From Bacteroidota bacterium (GTDB lineage: Bacteria; Bacteroidota; Bacteroidia; Chitinophagales; Chitinophagaceae), in the NCBI GenBank assembly GCA_947452555.1, contig CANGDH010000002.1, positions 1 through 64,000 of the forward strand: 64,000 nucleotides of DNA, written 5' to 3'. The position numbers and the translations under genes were made by a program. A model generated the notes under the pieces. The model did not search any database and was not told the DNA's origin. It saw only the letters and a list, made by a program, of their open reading frames with translations. This document shows, piece after piece, positions 40,605-49,704 of this stretch. The number at the start of each line of letters is the position of its first letter. The first letter of the stretch is position 1.

Positions 40605-42956
40605 ATGAAGCAATACTACACTATTGTCCTAACTTTTATTACAACCTTAACTTTCGCTCAAAATAATAAACAAAATATTAGAGGAGTAGTGGTAGATAAG
40701 TTAACCCAATCGCCTATATATGGCGCAACGGTTAAAATTACCAATAGTCAGAAGTTGTTGGTTACAGATTCAACTGGCGCTTTCACATTCAATGAATTAA
40801 ACCCAAGTAGATATGATGTAAGAGTTTCTTACAATGGTTACAAGGAAGCTTTCATAAACAATGTAATTGTAAGTTCTGGTAAAGAGACGATTGTAGATGT
40901 TAGCTTAGAAGAGGAATTCAAAAGCTTAAAGGAGGTGATAGTTAAATCGTCCAATAAAGCAACTAGTATTAATAAAATGGCTACAGTTAGTGCACGTACT
41001 TTTTCCATGGAAGAAGTGAATCGTTATGCAGGAGGTAGAAGTGACCCGGCACGATTAGCCGCGAACTTTGCGGGAGTAAGTGCCCCAGATGATAGTAGAA
41101 ATGATATTGTAATTAGGGGTAATTCCCCTACCGGTGTTTTATGGAAAATTGACGGAATGAATGTGACAAATCCTAACCACTTCGCTTCCATTGGAACCAC
41201 GGGAGGAGCAGTTAGTGCATTGAATACTAATTTATTAAAGAGCTCTGACTTCTTTACTTCGGCATTTCCTGCCGAATATGGTAATGCGAACGCAGGTGTA
41301 TTTGATATTGGATTTAGAAATGGCAATAGTAAAAAAAGGGAGACTACCTTACAATTAGGCGTTATCACTGGATTAGAAGCAACCACTGAAGGACCAATTA
41401 AGAAAGACAATGGCTCTTCCTATTTAGTAGGATATAGATATTCGCTAGCAGGCATTGCGCAATCAATGGGAATTAATATAGGCACTACCGCTACGCCAAC
41501 GTATCAAGATTTGTCATTTAAGATAAATAGCGGAACTACAAAATTGGGCAAGTTTTCGCTATTTGGCATTTTAGGAACAAGCACTATTAATTTAGAAAGC
41601 GGGGGCAAAGACAATTCATTATACGGAAACGGAAATCAATCAGATTTTGCAAGTACCCTTGGAATTTTAGGTGTCAACCATTTTAAACAAATTAATAGCA
41701 ACTCGTATTTTAGCAGTACTATTGGATTGAATTATTCAAAAACAGATATCACTAATTATGATTTTGACAGATCAACTGCCGAGTCCTATCAAAAAGAGGT
41801 TTCTAAGACTGCAAAAACTGGATATAATTTTAGCACTTCTTACAATTCAAAAATCAATTCCAGACTATTTTTAAAGCTTGGCATAGAGGATCAATTAATA
41901 GGATTAGACTTGAATTATAAAACAAAACAGCGACCAAATGATAGCTTTAAACAAATTTGGGACTATAGCAGTCAAACTAATTTCGCTCAAGCTTATGCAC
42001 AATTGAAATACAATATCTCTGAAAAAGTTACTTTGAATACAGGGATTCATGCTCAGAATTTCTTTTTAAATAATTCTACATCCATTGAGCCTAGGTTAGG
42101 ACTGAAATATGATATAGACAATAAAAGTAGTTTCACATTTGGTTATGGACTACATTCTCAAATGCAGCCAATAAATGTTTATTTCCTACAAACACAAAAT
42201 ATAGATGGCTCCTATAGTTATAATAATAAAAATTTAGACTTTACAAAAAGTAATCATTTTGTCATTGGCTACAACTTACAGCCTGCTCAGGACTGGAGAA
42301 TTAAAACAGAACTTTATTACCAAAGCTTATATAATGTTCCAGTGAATACTTTTTCTAGCAGTTACTCCATGCTCAATACCGGAGCTGGATTCAAGACAGA
42401 CTTAGAAGATAATTTAATTAATAAGGGAACAGGAAAAAATTACGGCATTGAACTAACAGTTGAAAAATTCTTTAGCAAAGGTTACTATGGTTTATTTACC
42501 TCCTCTCTTTATGATTCAAAATATACTGGAAGTGATGGTGTTGAGCGAAACACTGCCTTTAATGGAAAATATGTTTATAATATATTAGCAGGTAAAGAAT
42601 GGAATGTAGGTGCTGGCAAAAGGAATAAAACAAGCGTTGACTTTAAATTTACAAATGCAGGTGGTAGATACTATACTCCTATTGATTTAGCAAGTTCCCA
42701 AACAAGTAATAGAGAACAATTGTCAACAAATGTATATTCAAGCCAATATCCCAATTATTTTAGAATGGACCTAAAAATGGGATATACATTTAATAGTAAA
42801 ATTAGAAAAGTGTCACAAACATTATCACTTGATCTACAAAACTTAACGAATCATAAAAACGTTTTCTCACAAAACTATGATAACAAAAATCAAAATGTAA
42901 GCTGGAAATATCAACTCGGATTTTTCCCCAATTTTGTTTACAAAATTCAGTTCTAA
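40605..42956 (+). CDS. TonB-dependent receptor with carboxypeptidase-like N-terminal domain
   Basis: 783 aa. Signal peptide, then CarboxypepD_reg-like domain (GVVVDKLTQSPIYGATVKIT, about 27-110), a plug domain (about 115-230, with IDGMNVTNPNHFASIG and PAEYGNANAGVF) and a long beta-barrel ending FVYKIQF. Aromatic C-terminus as expected for BAM insertion. It is the last gene of the sigma/Spy cluster; the transported ligand, possibly a metal chelate, cannot be read from the sequence. Confidence 0.93.
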   Translation: MKQYYTIVLTFITTLTFAQNNKQNIRGVVVDKLTQSPIYGATVKITNSQKLLVTDSTGAFTFNELNPSRYDVRVSYNGYKEAFINNVIVSSGKETIVDVSLEEEFKSLKEVIVKSSNKATSINKMATVSARTFSMEEVNRYAGGRSDPARLAANFAGVSAPDDSRNDIVIRGNSPTGVLWKIDGMNVTNPNHFASIGTTGGAVSALNTNLLKSSDFFTSAFPAEYGNANAGVFDIGFRNGNSKKRETTLQLGVITGLEATTEGPIKKDNGSSYLVGYRYSLAGIAQSMGINIGTTATPTYQDLSFKINSGTTKLGKFSLFGILGTSTINLESGGKDNSLYGNGNQSDFASTLGILGVNHFKQINSNSYFSSTIGLNYSKTDITNYDFDRSTAESYQKEVSKTAKTGYNFSTSYNSKINSRLFLKLGIEDQLIGLDLNYKTKQRPNDSFKQIWDYSSQTNFAQAYAQLKYNISEKVTLNTGIHAQNFFLNNSTSIEPRLGLKYDIDNKSSFTFGYGLHSQMQPINVYFLQTQNIDGSYSYNNKNLDFTKSNHFVIGYNLQPAQDWRIKTELYYQSLYNVPVNTFSSSYSMLNTGAGFKTDLEDNLINKGTGKNYGIELTVEKFFSKGYYGLFTSSLYDSKYTGSDGVERNTAFNGKYVYNILAGKEWNVGAGKRNKTSVDFKFTNAGGRYYTPIDLASSQTSNREQLSTNVYSSQYPNYFRMDLKMGYTFNSKIRKVSQTLSLDLQNLTNHKNVFSQNYDNKNQNVSWKYQLGFFPNFVYKIQF

Positions 42957-43219
42957 AATTGCAGAATTAAATTAAAATACTCAACACTTTTTTTTATTTT
43001 AAAAAATGGAAGTGTCTCCATTAATACTTTAACCTGCTCTTCCTCCATATCTTTAAAAATTAAAACAGCTCCATTTTTTGATTGTCTTAAATACAAATGC
43101 TCTAAGAACCCTTCTGCCTTCCAATTAGCAACTATTGCTTGCTCTTCTTTTAATATTTCAGGAAAATTAGCTGGCAGGTTGTCCATGTCTAATGTTAAAA
43201 TGACTTGTACTCTGTTCAT
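42953..43219 (-). CDS. Muconolactone-isomerase-like small protein
   Basis: 88 aa with the ferredoxin-like pattern of muconolactone delta-isomerase / YciI-type proteins (MNRVQVILTLDMDNLPANFP, NGAVLIFKDMEEEQVKVLME). Its last codons overlap the 3' end of the receptor gene by 4 bp on the opposite strand. A catabolic enzyme role is uncertain. Confidence 0.7.
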   Translation of the reverse strand: MNRVQVILTLDMDNLPANFPEILKEEQAIVANWKAEGFLEHLYLRQSKNGAVLIFKDMEEEQVKVLMETLPFFKIKKSVEYFNLILQF

Positions 43220-43271
43220 ATTGTATTGTTTGAATAAATATTATTGGTGAAACTAGTTAATTAAATACAAA

Positions 43272-44786
43272 TTAGCTTTTGAATTTTTTCATGCTACTCT
43301 CATTATCAAACTGACCTAACTCTGTTTCAAGAAACTTAGCCATGCTTAAACAAATATCTTCTCGCCATGGTGGTGCAACAATTTGTATTCCAATTGGCAA
43401 ACCTTCGGCAGAACTACCGCCTCGAATCACAACACAAGGCCAGCCTAAGGTATTATAGATATTAGTGTAGCTGAAATAATCTTGGCTAAGTGCTGCTTCG
43501 GCAGTCCACAATGGAGCTGGCATTGCACTAACTGGACAAATTAGCACATCACTGTTTTTCCAAAAAGCTAACATTTCACTGCGCATAACATCAACCCTTT
43601 CTTGCAGTTTCCCTAATTCATTACTAGTAGGAACTTTTAAATCACTTAACCAACCAAGTGAAGTTTCAGTCGTTCTACTTTTATCTAATAACCTTTTTAG
43701 CCCGCCGCCAGCAGTTAAAAAACCAACAGGAATGTTTAAATCATCAACTATTTCAAGTTGATTTTTAAATCCTGTAGGCAGATCTTCCTTTACAGCAATT
43801 CCTGCTTTTGAAATGATGGAGATTGCTTTTTGAATAATGTTATAAGTATCAGCAGATGGTTTTACTACTCCATTGTCAATATAAAACGCAGTTCTTAATT
43901 TTTTCAAATCTACTTTTCTAAAATCCAATATTGGAGCCGGATATACATAAGGGTCTATATTGTCAACCCCTGCAATTATCTTATAAAGTAAATTAAGATC
44001 TTCTACCGTCTTGGCCAATGGTCCAACTTGTGTTAAAGACTGGGAAAGTCCAACATAATCAACAATATGTCCGGTTCTTGGAACACGACCTGCTGTTGGT
44101 TTTAAACCTACTATGCCACAACAATGTGCCGGGAATCGAATACTTCCTCCTGTATCTGTACCAATATCAAACGGACTTCCACCAGCAGCTATAATTGCAG
44201 CAGCCCCACCACTACTTCCTCCAGGTGATCTTGTTAAGTCGTAAGGATTATATGTTTTACCGTACACTAAATTATGGGTGAAAAAAGACATGGTAAACTC
44301 GGGCGTATTTGTTTTACCCATTATAATAGCCCCTTCATTTTTTATGCGCTGTACTACGGTGGCATTTTTATTAGGAATAAAATGTGCACGTCCTAGTGTG
44401 CCGCCCGTACTTATAATACCTTCTGTATCAAACGAATCTTTTATAGTACAAGGTATACCATGTAAAACCCCACTGTTATTGCCATTACTCAAAGCAATAT
44501 CTGCTTTAGTAGCTTCTTTCAAAGCTTCTTTAGGTCTGAATGCAACTACTGCATTGAGACTTGGATTAACTTCCTCAATTCTATTAACAAAGGCAGATAC
44601 TACTTCGTATGAGGAAACTTCCTTTTTATGTATTAACTCTGAAAGTTGTTGTATAGAATGCTGATTCAATTTTGTTGATTGTTTATCAACAAAAAGCGTA
44701 TTTGCTTTTACAAAACTAGGCTTTATAGCTAATCCTATTGCTGTTATTAATGATGATTTTAATAATGCTCTTCTTGAATTATTCAT
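43272..44786 (-). CDS. Amidase, exported (Tat-type signal)
   Basis: 504 aa of the amidase-signature family. Catalytic triad regions: TIKDSF (lysine), SPGGSSGGAAA and GTDTGGSIRFPA (cis-serine and nucleophile). N-terminal RRALLKSSLITAIGLA followed by an AXA-like site resembles a Tat signal. Similar to GatA-like amidases that act outside the aminoacyl-tRNA pathway. Substrates could be amino-acid amides or peptides. Confidence 0.9.
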   Translation of the reverse strand: MNNSRRALLKSSLITAIGLAIKPSFVKANTLFVDKQSTKLNQHSIQQLSELIHKKEVSSYEVVSAFVNRIEEVNPSLNAVVAFRPKEALKEATKADIALSNGNNSGVLHGIPCTIKDSFDTEGIISTGGTLGRAHFIPNKNATVVQRIKNEGAIIMGKTNTPEFTMSFFTHNLVYGKTYNPYDLTRSPGGSSGGAAAIIAAGGSPFDIGTDTGGSIRFPAHCCGIVGLKPTAGRVPRTGHIVDYVGLSQSLTQVGPLAKTVEDLNLLYKIIAGVDNIDPYVYPAPILDFRKVDLKKLRTAFYIDNGVVKPSADTYNIIQKAISIISKAGIAVKEDLPTGFKNQLEIVDDLNIPVGFLTAGGGLKRLLDKSRTTETSLGWLSDLKVPTSNELGKLQERVDVMRSEMLAFWKNSDVLICPVSAMPAPLWTAEAALSQDYFSYTNIYNTLGWPCVVIRGGSSAEGLPIGIQIVAPPWREDICLSMAKFLETELGQFDNESSMKKFKS

Positions 44787-44830
44787 TTTGTAAATATAAT
44801 ATATTCAAGTACATTACAAAGAAATACCCA

Positions 44831-45007
44831 ATGCTTAAAAAATTCACTACCGTTGATATATTAATGTTGATTGCTGCATTTGCCTCTTTAATATTTTCTG
44901 AAGTACTTTGGTTTTCTGGTGAAAAAGAAGCTGGAATATTTATTGGCATTTGGGTTCCTTCTATACTTGGCTTTGCTATTTTGCTAAAATTAATTAATAA
45001 AGATTAA
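44831..45007 (+). CDS. Small membrane protein, 58 aa
   Basis: From ATG 44831: MLKKFTTVDILMLIAAFASL, then EKEAGIFIGIWVPSILGFAI. Two transmembrane segments with a short charged loop. The longer frame back to 44738 overlaps the amidase promoter region and is unlikely. Followed 1 bp later by a 31-aa membrane peptide. Confidence 0.65.
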   Translation: MLKKFTTVDILMLIAAFASLIFSEVLWFSGEKEAGIFIGIWVPSILGFAILLKLINKD

Positions 45008-45008
45008 T

Positions 45009-45104
45009 ATGATTCAGCTATTGCCTTACTTCGCTGGTTTTGTTACTTTGTTGTTTGGAGCCGCATTTGTAATTGCGCTTAGAAAAATGGGAGACGTAAA
45101 ATAG
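45009..45104 (+). CDS. Tiny membrane peptide, 31 aa
   Basis: ATG at 45009, reading MIQLLPYFAGFVTLLFGAAF and ending KMGDVK. Begins 1 bp after the stop of the 58-aa gene, so the two would be coupled. Single helix plus basic end. Possible small subunit or accessory peptide; composition alone cannot prove expression. Confidence 0.4.
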   Translation: MIQLLPYFAGFVTLLFGAAFVIALRKMGDVK

Positions 45105-45129
45105 TCTTAATCAAGACTTTCAAATACTT

Positions 45130-45846
45130 CTAAAACTTATCTCTTAGCCAATTAATGGCAACCTTAGAACCCGAAGCTAGAAATATAGATTCGGGTTTTT
45201 TGTTATTTAAATGAGCGAATGCTGGTCCATACATTGTACCAAAATCGCAATTAATTTCATGATTCAATATATTACTCGTCACCCACTTTGGATGAGCTAT
45301 TCTGTACTCCTGACTATTGTTTTTGTCTATTTTTGTAAAACCAAAATATCGTTCAAATATAAATTCTTCCATACTAGCTATTTCGATTTTATTCTTGGAT
45401 GTGTCGGCATTAACGGAAATAGAATTCCAGCGCTTGTTTTGCTCCCACTCATAAACTATATTGGTACTTTCCTTATTAGAATTTAATTTGTTTTTTGTTG
45501 GGATGGAGATATAATGTTCTTTATAAAGCTTATTGGCTAACAATGCTACTATCTTAAATGGTACTGTCTCGTTTATAAATACGACACCTTTTTTTACTTT
45601 ATTACCAACTACTCTTTTTACATAGAATCGAAGATTGATTTCTTCAAATGAACCGAAAAAGGGAATAGGGATGCCAAATAGACTTGTCTTCTTAAACATA
45701 AATCCTACAAGACTTACATAAGTTTTGTATTTATAATAATCTAATTCAACTCCTTTTGGCAGGTATGGTTTTAATATGCTTGGATCTACTTCGTAATTTG
45801 CCATCACTAGATTTTCCCAACTCGCCTTTAAGAATATCTTCCTCAT
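45130..45846 (-). CDS. DUF2071 (YqjF-like) protein
   Basis: 238 aa from ATG 45846, where family members begin (MRKIFLKASWENLVMANYEV). A start at 45894 would overlap the photolyase-like gene and is disfavoured. Conserved features: LPKGVELDYYKYKTYVSLVG, FMFKKTSLFG, EINLRFYVKR. The family has an acetoacetate-decarboxylase-like fold; function unknown. Downstream of two photolyase-family genes on the same strand. Confidence 0.87.
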   Translation of the reverse strand: MRKIFLKASWENLVMANYEVDPSILKPYLPKGVELDYYKYKTYVSLVGFMFKKTSLFGIPIPFFGSFEEINLRFYVKRVVGNKVKKGVVFINETVPFKIVALLANKLYKEHYISIPTKNKLNSNKESTNIVYEWEQNKRWNSISVNADTSKNKIEIASMEEFIFERYFGFTKIDKNNSQEYRIAHPKWVTSNILNHEINCDFGTMYGPAFAHLNNKKPESIFLASGSKVAINWLRDKF

Positions 45847-45877
45847 ACCATATATAACAGATTTAGGAAATAATTGT

Positions 45878-47023
45878 TCATAGTGACTTCTCACACTTCT
45901 TCCAATAACTAAAAAAAGAAGGGTAATAACCTGTCACTTCGGGGAACATCCATTCACGACTATCCTTTATGCCAGGGTAATCATTGAAAGCTGGATGCTC
46001 TTTTGAAATAAAAGCTTCCTTACTAGAAAGCTGGCTTCCCTGATACAACGCTTTCAAATCTGCTATTTCACCACAGTAAACCTGTATCCCTTGTATATTT
46101 CTTGATAAGCTAATTACGAACTCAATCACTTTCTCACTTACAGGGTAGCTATTAAAATGGGAGGGCTCTAATAATAGCACTCGATTCACATCTTCATGTT
46201 CCCTCCATTTGGGATCCAAATTATATGAATTATAAATCAAGGTAGGCTTGGTTGTATCTAAATTTAGCTTCTTAGTGGCAGGCAAATTAGTTTGTAGTTC
46301 CAAATGCACTCTCACTTTCAATGCTGCCGGAATAGGCATAGTAGCTAATTCTTCATAAGACTTATCTAAAAATGTATTCGCTTGGTTAGTATTGGTGTAT
46401 CTGTTTATATTTTCCTGATTACAATAATATTTCTTGGAAGAAAAAGCACCGGCAACCCATTGCCAACTACAATTATTACTTGCTATGTCACCGTCTAGTA
46501 AATGATAGTACATCCATTTTGCAGGTTGCATCCAATGTGCTTTTGCATTGTTACAAGTAATAGCAGCCAAATACATCCTGATATGATTATGCAAATAGCC
46601 CGCGCTATATAATTTACTAATTTGATCGTCTATGACTTTGATGCCTGTATTTGCTTCTTGCAAGGCGGATAGCATACCATGATGTGCTGTGTCAGGTTGG
46701 CCTTGCTTTAAGTCCTGCCAAATCAAATTTCCTTTTTCCTGCCATACTCTTTGATAGTATTCCCTCCAAGCTAGTTCTTGTAATAATTTTTCAATCTCAA
46801 TGGGCTTAAGTCCTTTCCCCATAATTATTTCTTTTACTTGCTTTAATGAAACTACCCCTCTTGATATATAAGGCGCTAAATAGGTAACACTACCATTAAT
46901 AAAATTTCTTGACTTAGCATACTTTATAGGATTTATATGCTGTAATCTTTCCAATATTGAATTATAATCAGTAGGGAATAAAATTGGGTTAGCGTCTAAT
47001 GTATTGCCAAATAAGTCTTGCAT
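45878..47023 (-). CDS. Photolyase-like FAD-binding protein without N-terminal domain
   Basis: 381 aa. It has the C-terminal FAD-binding helical region of photolyases/cryptochromes: KLLQELAWREYYQRVWQEKG, HNHIRMYLAAITCN and DGDIASNNCSWQWVAGAF, NQENINRYTN. The N-terminal alpha/beta antenna domain is missing, so the protein is not a standard photolyase. Such truncated members are found in Bacteroidota, and their repair activity is not established. Confidence 0.87.
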   Translation of the reverse strand: MQDLFGNTLDANPILFPTDYNSILERLQHINPIKYAKSRNFINGSVTYLAPYISRGVVSLKQVKEIIMGKGLKPIEIEKLLQELAWREYYQRVWQEKGNLIWQDLKQGQPDTAHHGMLSALQEANTGIKVIDDQISKLYSAGYLHNHIRMYLAAITCNNAKAHWMQPAKWMYYHLLDGDIASNNCSWQWVAGAFSSKKYYCNQENINRYTNTNQANTFLDKSYEELATMPIPAALKVRVHLELQTNLPATKKLNLDTTKPTLIYNSYNLDPKWREHEDVNRVLLLEPSHFNSYPVSEKVIEFVISLSRNIQGIQVYCGEIADLKALYQGSQLSSKEAFISKEHPAFNDYPGIKDSREWMFPEVTGYYPSFFSYWKKCEKSL

Positions 47024-47046
47024 AAAATTCAGAATATAGCGTGTAA

Positions 47047-48537
47047 TTAAGATGAGGTATCCAAATTTTTTAAAAATTGTTCCGCATTATTTAGATGCGT
47101 TTGTTGTTTTTCAGGCAACATCTTATCATAAGTATGTATGAGCATTCCTAATCTAGGATTGGATAAAAAGAAGGTTCTATGAACATGCATAAAACGCCAG
47201 AATAAACCATCCCATATAGCTTGCCAATTCCCTTTTTCATAATCACTCATCTTCATTAAGTAATTACTTCCACTTATATAGGGCTTGGTGGTCATTAGCC
47301 CGCCGTCGGAAAACTGGGTCATACCATATACATTAGGTACCATAACCCAGTCATAGGCATCAATAAACATTTCCATAAACCACCTGTGCACTTCGTCTGG
47401 ATCAAATTCACATAATTGCATAAAATTGCCCAATACCATTAAGCGTTCAATATGATGGCAGTAGCCAGTTGCTAATATTTTTTTTATAGTGATGTCAATG
47501 GGCGAAATGCCTGTGTCACCAGTCCAAAAACTTTGAGGTATTTTCCTGGTAAATTTCCAGTAATTGGTGGTACGCTGTTTGATTCCTTCCCTTTCGTATA
47601 CGATACGGATAAATTCACGCCAACCCATTATTTGTCTTATAAAGCCTTCTAAAGAGTTTAATGGAATATTAAATTTTTTGGAGTGCGCAATAGCTTTATC
47701 AATAATCTGCATTGGATTTAATAACCCTATATTAAGCATGGGGCTTAATACCGAGTGATGCAATACTGCTTCCTTCGCTACGATTGCATCTTCATATAAA
47801 CCGAATTTTTCAAATCTGTTCTGCAAGAAATCTTCCAGCCATTTTTCTGCATCGTCAAAAGTTACTACATATAAATTATCATGTCTTATAGAACCATAAT
47901 TATTCCCAAAATGTTGTGCTACATATAGTTTGGCTTCTGAAATATATTTGTTTTCCTTAGGCAGGACTAATTCAGGAACTATCTCTTTCTTGGGGAATTT
48001 TGATCTGTTTTCTGCATCAAAAGTCCACTTAGCTCCGACTGGTTTTCCATCTTCCTCTAGCAAAATATTTCTTTGCTTTCTTTGCCAGGTATAAAAATCT
48101 GTCTGAAAATAGGTTTTTCTTTTACTAAAGAATTCATCCACCTCTTTTGTGGTGTTTATAAAATTGGGATTGTCGTATACATGCAATGTGATCTTGAATC
48201 TGGCACAAACTTCCTGCATTCGTTTCGTCAGCCAGTTATCAACAGGGTCAACAATATGAATGTCGGTAATTTTTTGTTTTGCTAATAATGCAACTAATTT
48301 TTGGCAATCATTTTCTTCCGCCTGGCTTTCTATATAATTTACTTCATGCCCTGCTTGCGTTAACCAACCCTCATAAAATTTCATACTAGCCCTGTGTAGC
48401 ACCAATTTTTGTTGATGAAAATTATATTGTTTAAAATACAACCACTCTTCTACCAAATACAATTTTCTGCCCTTTTCAATAGCTGGGTTATCTTTAAATA
48501 GCTGGTTTGGAAAAACGAGGGTAACTCCGTTTGACAT
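47047..48537 (-). CDS. (6-4) photolyase / cryptochrome-like, iron-sulfur type
   Basis: 496 aa of the PhrB/FeS-BCP family. N-terminal photolyase-related domain (VTLVFPNQLFKDNPAIEKGR), C-terminal FAD domain with FIRQIMGWREFIRIVYEREG, GYCHHIERLMVLGNFMQLCE, DPDEVHRWFMEMFIDAYDWV and GMTQFSDGGLMTTKPYISGS; cysteines around 350-440 fit the 4Fe-4S cluster. Repairs (6-4) photoproducts in known members. Forms a light-related cluster with the next two genes. Confidence 0.9.
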   Translation of the reverse strand: MSNGVTLVFPNQLFKDNPAIEKGRKLYLVEEWLYFKQYNFHQQKLVLHRASMKFYEGWLTQAGHEVNYIESQAEENDCQKLVALLAKQKITDIHIVDPVDNWLTKRMQEVCARFKITLHVYDNPNFINTTKEVDEFFSKRKTYFQTDFYTWQRKQRNILLEEDGKPVGAKWTFDAENRSKFPKKEIVPELVLPKENKYISEAKLYVAQHFGNNYGSIRHDNLYVVTFDDAEKWLEDFLQNRFEKFGLYEDAIVAKEAVLHHSVLSPMLNIGLLNPMQIIDKAIAHSKKFNIPLNSLEGFIRQIMGWREFIRIVYEREGIKQRTTNYWKFTRKIPQSFWTGDTGISPIDITIKKILATGYCHHIERLMVLGNFMQLCEFDPDEVHRWFMEMFIDAYDWVMVPNVYGMTQFSDGGLMTTKPYISGSNYLMKMSDYEKGNWQAIWDGLFWRFMHVHRTFFLSNPRLGMLIHTYDKMLPEKQQTHLNNAEQFLKNLDTSS

Positions 48538-48791
48538 GATTTGGATTATGAAGTACGCAATATTGCATTGTTATACAATTCATAACGTAAAATTGAGTTT
48601 TTTGTTCAACTAAAGGCTTACAAACAGACTAAATCGCATTATTTGAAATAAAGAAATTATATCATTTAAGATTAAATATGTTCCGGTTGCTATTTAGGAA
48701 CAAAAAACGAGATTTAATCCAACCAAATTGCTATACTTTGAATATCTTAAGTGCTTAAAATTATATTCCTCAATACAGAAAAATAAATAAA
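48538..48791. other. 254-bp divergent intergenic region
   Basis: Lies between the photolyase start (48537) and paralog 4 (48792). AT-rich, no clear inverted repeat, no match to the ECF motif seen at 38641. Promoters for both neighbours must lie here. Confidence 0.3.
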
Positions 48792-49553
48792 ATGGAAGTA
48801 CATCACGCACATCACCCTGCGCATAAGAAAAAAATATCTGAATATTTTTTAGAGTTTTTTATGTTGTTTTTTGCGGTAACACTAGGATTTTTTGCCGAAA
48901 ATCAAAGAGAGCGTTTAGTGGAGGGCCATAGAGAAAAGCAATTCATGCAAAGCTTATACGAGGACTTAAAAAAAGACACTTCTATGTTTAATACATTAGA
49001 GTACTTTGATTCTATTCAAATTAATAAAATCGATACTGCTAATTCTATCCTGACCACTAAGAACTGGAATGATAGTACTATTAAATTAATATATAGAGTA
49101 AATCTAAAAACACTTGGAAATGTAAGACTCAATTTAAATGAAAGGACTTCCTCTCAATTAAAAAATTCAGGAAGTATGCGTTTGATTGAGAATCAAGAGA
49201 TCAGTAATAAAATTTCAGAATACTGGGAATTGTCTGATATTATAAAAAATTTCGGTATAACCTTAGAAGAATTAAAACTAAGAGCTAGAGAGAAATCATA
49301 TTCAATTTTTAATCAAAAATATTATACCGATGTAACAAATGCAGTGGTTAGTAAAGATGTGAAAATGATGACAAAAGAGGAACTAGTATTAACTGAATAT
49401 TCTAATAGATTAAATCATATAAGAAATTCAATGAAAAATGTTCGTCTTCCATTGATTATAAGACTGAATAAGAAAGCAACTGAATTATTAGTTGAGTTAA
49501 AAAGGGAATACAAATTAAATGATAATACTGAAGTCAATGCAATCTTTAAATAA
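48792..49553 (+). CDS. His-rich single-helix membrane protein, paralog 4
   Basis: 253 aa. N-terminus MEVHHAHHPAHKKKISEYFL and helix FFMLFFAVTLGFFAENQRER conserved with paralogs 1-3, but the rest has diverged: LKNSGSMRLIENQEISNKIS in place of GYF(T/S)N and no ANKAI ending. It may have another partner. It is followed by the C-terminal relic of yet another paralog. Confidence 0.75.
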   Translation: MEVHHAHHPAHKKKISEYFLEFFMLFFAVTLGFFAENQRERLVEGHREKQFMQSLYEDLKKDTSMFNTLEYFDSIQINKIDTANSILTTKNWNDSTIKLIYRVNLKTLGNVRLNLNERTSSQLKNSGSMRLIENQEISNKISEYWELSDIIKNFGITLEELKLRAREKSYSIFNQKYYTDVTNAVVSKDVKMMTKEELVLTEYSNRLNHIRNSMKNVRLPLIIRLNKKATELLVELKREYKLNDNTEVNAIFK

Positions 49554-49609
49554 AATATTGATTCAAATAAAAAATTAATGAATAGCAATTACTTTTGACT
49601 AATAAACTT

Positions 49610-49699
49610 AACTTGTTAGCAATATGTAACTACAGTATAGACACTCTTGAATTTTTTGCTAATAAGGCTATCTGTATTTTACATAAAACACAAAATTAA
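49610..49699 (+). pseudogene. C-terminal relic of a fifth His-rich paralog
   Basis: Frame reading NLLAICNYSIDTLEFFANKA and ICILHKTQN, stop. It aligns with the ends of paralogs 1-3 (SLNFYANKSIQLI, DVYANKAIALLH). No start or upstream part was found, so only about 30 codons survive. Confidence 0.75.
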
Positions 49700-49704
49700 T
49701 TTTT

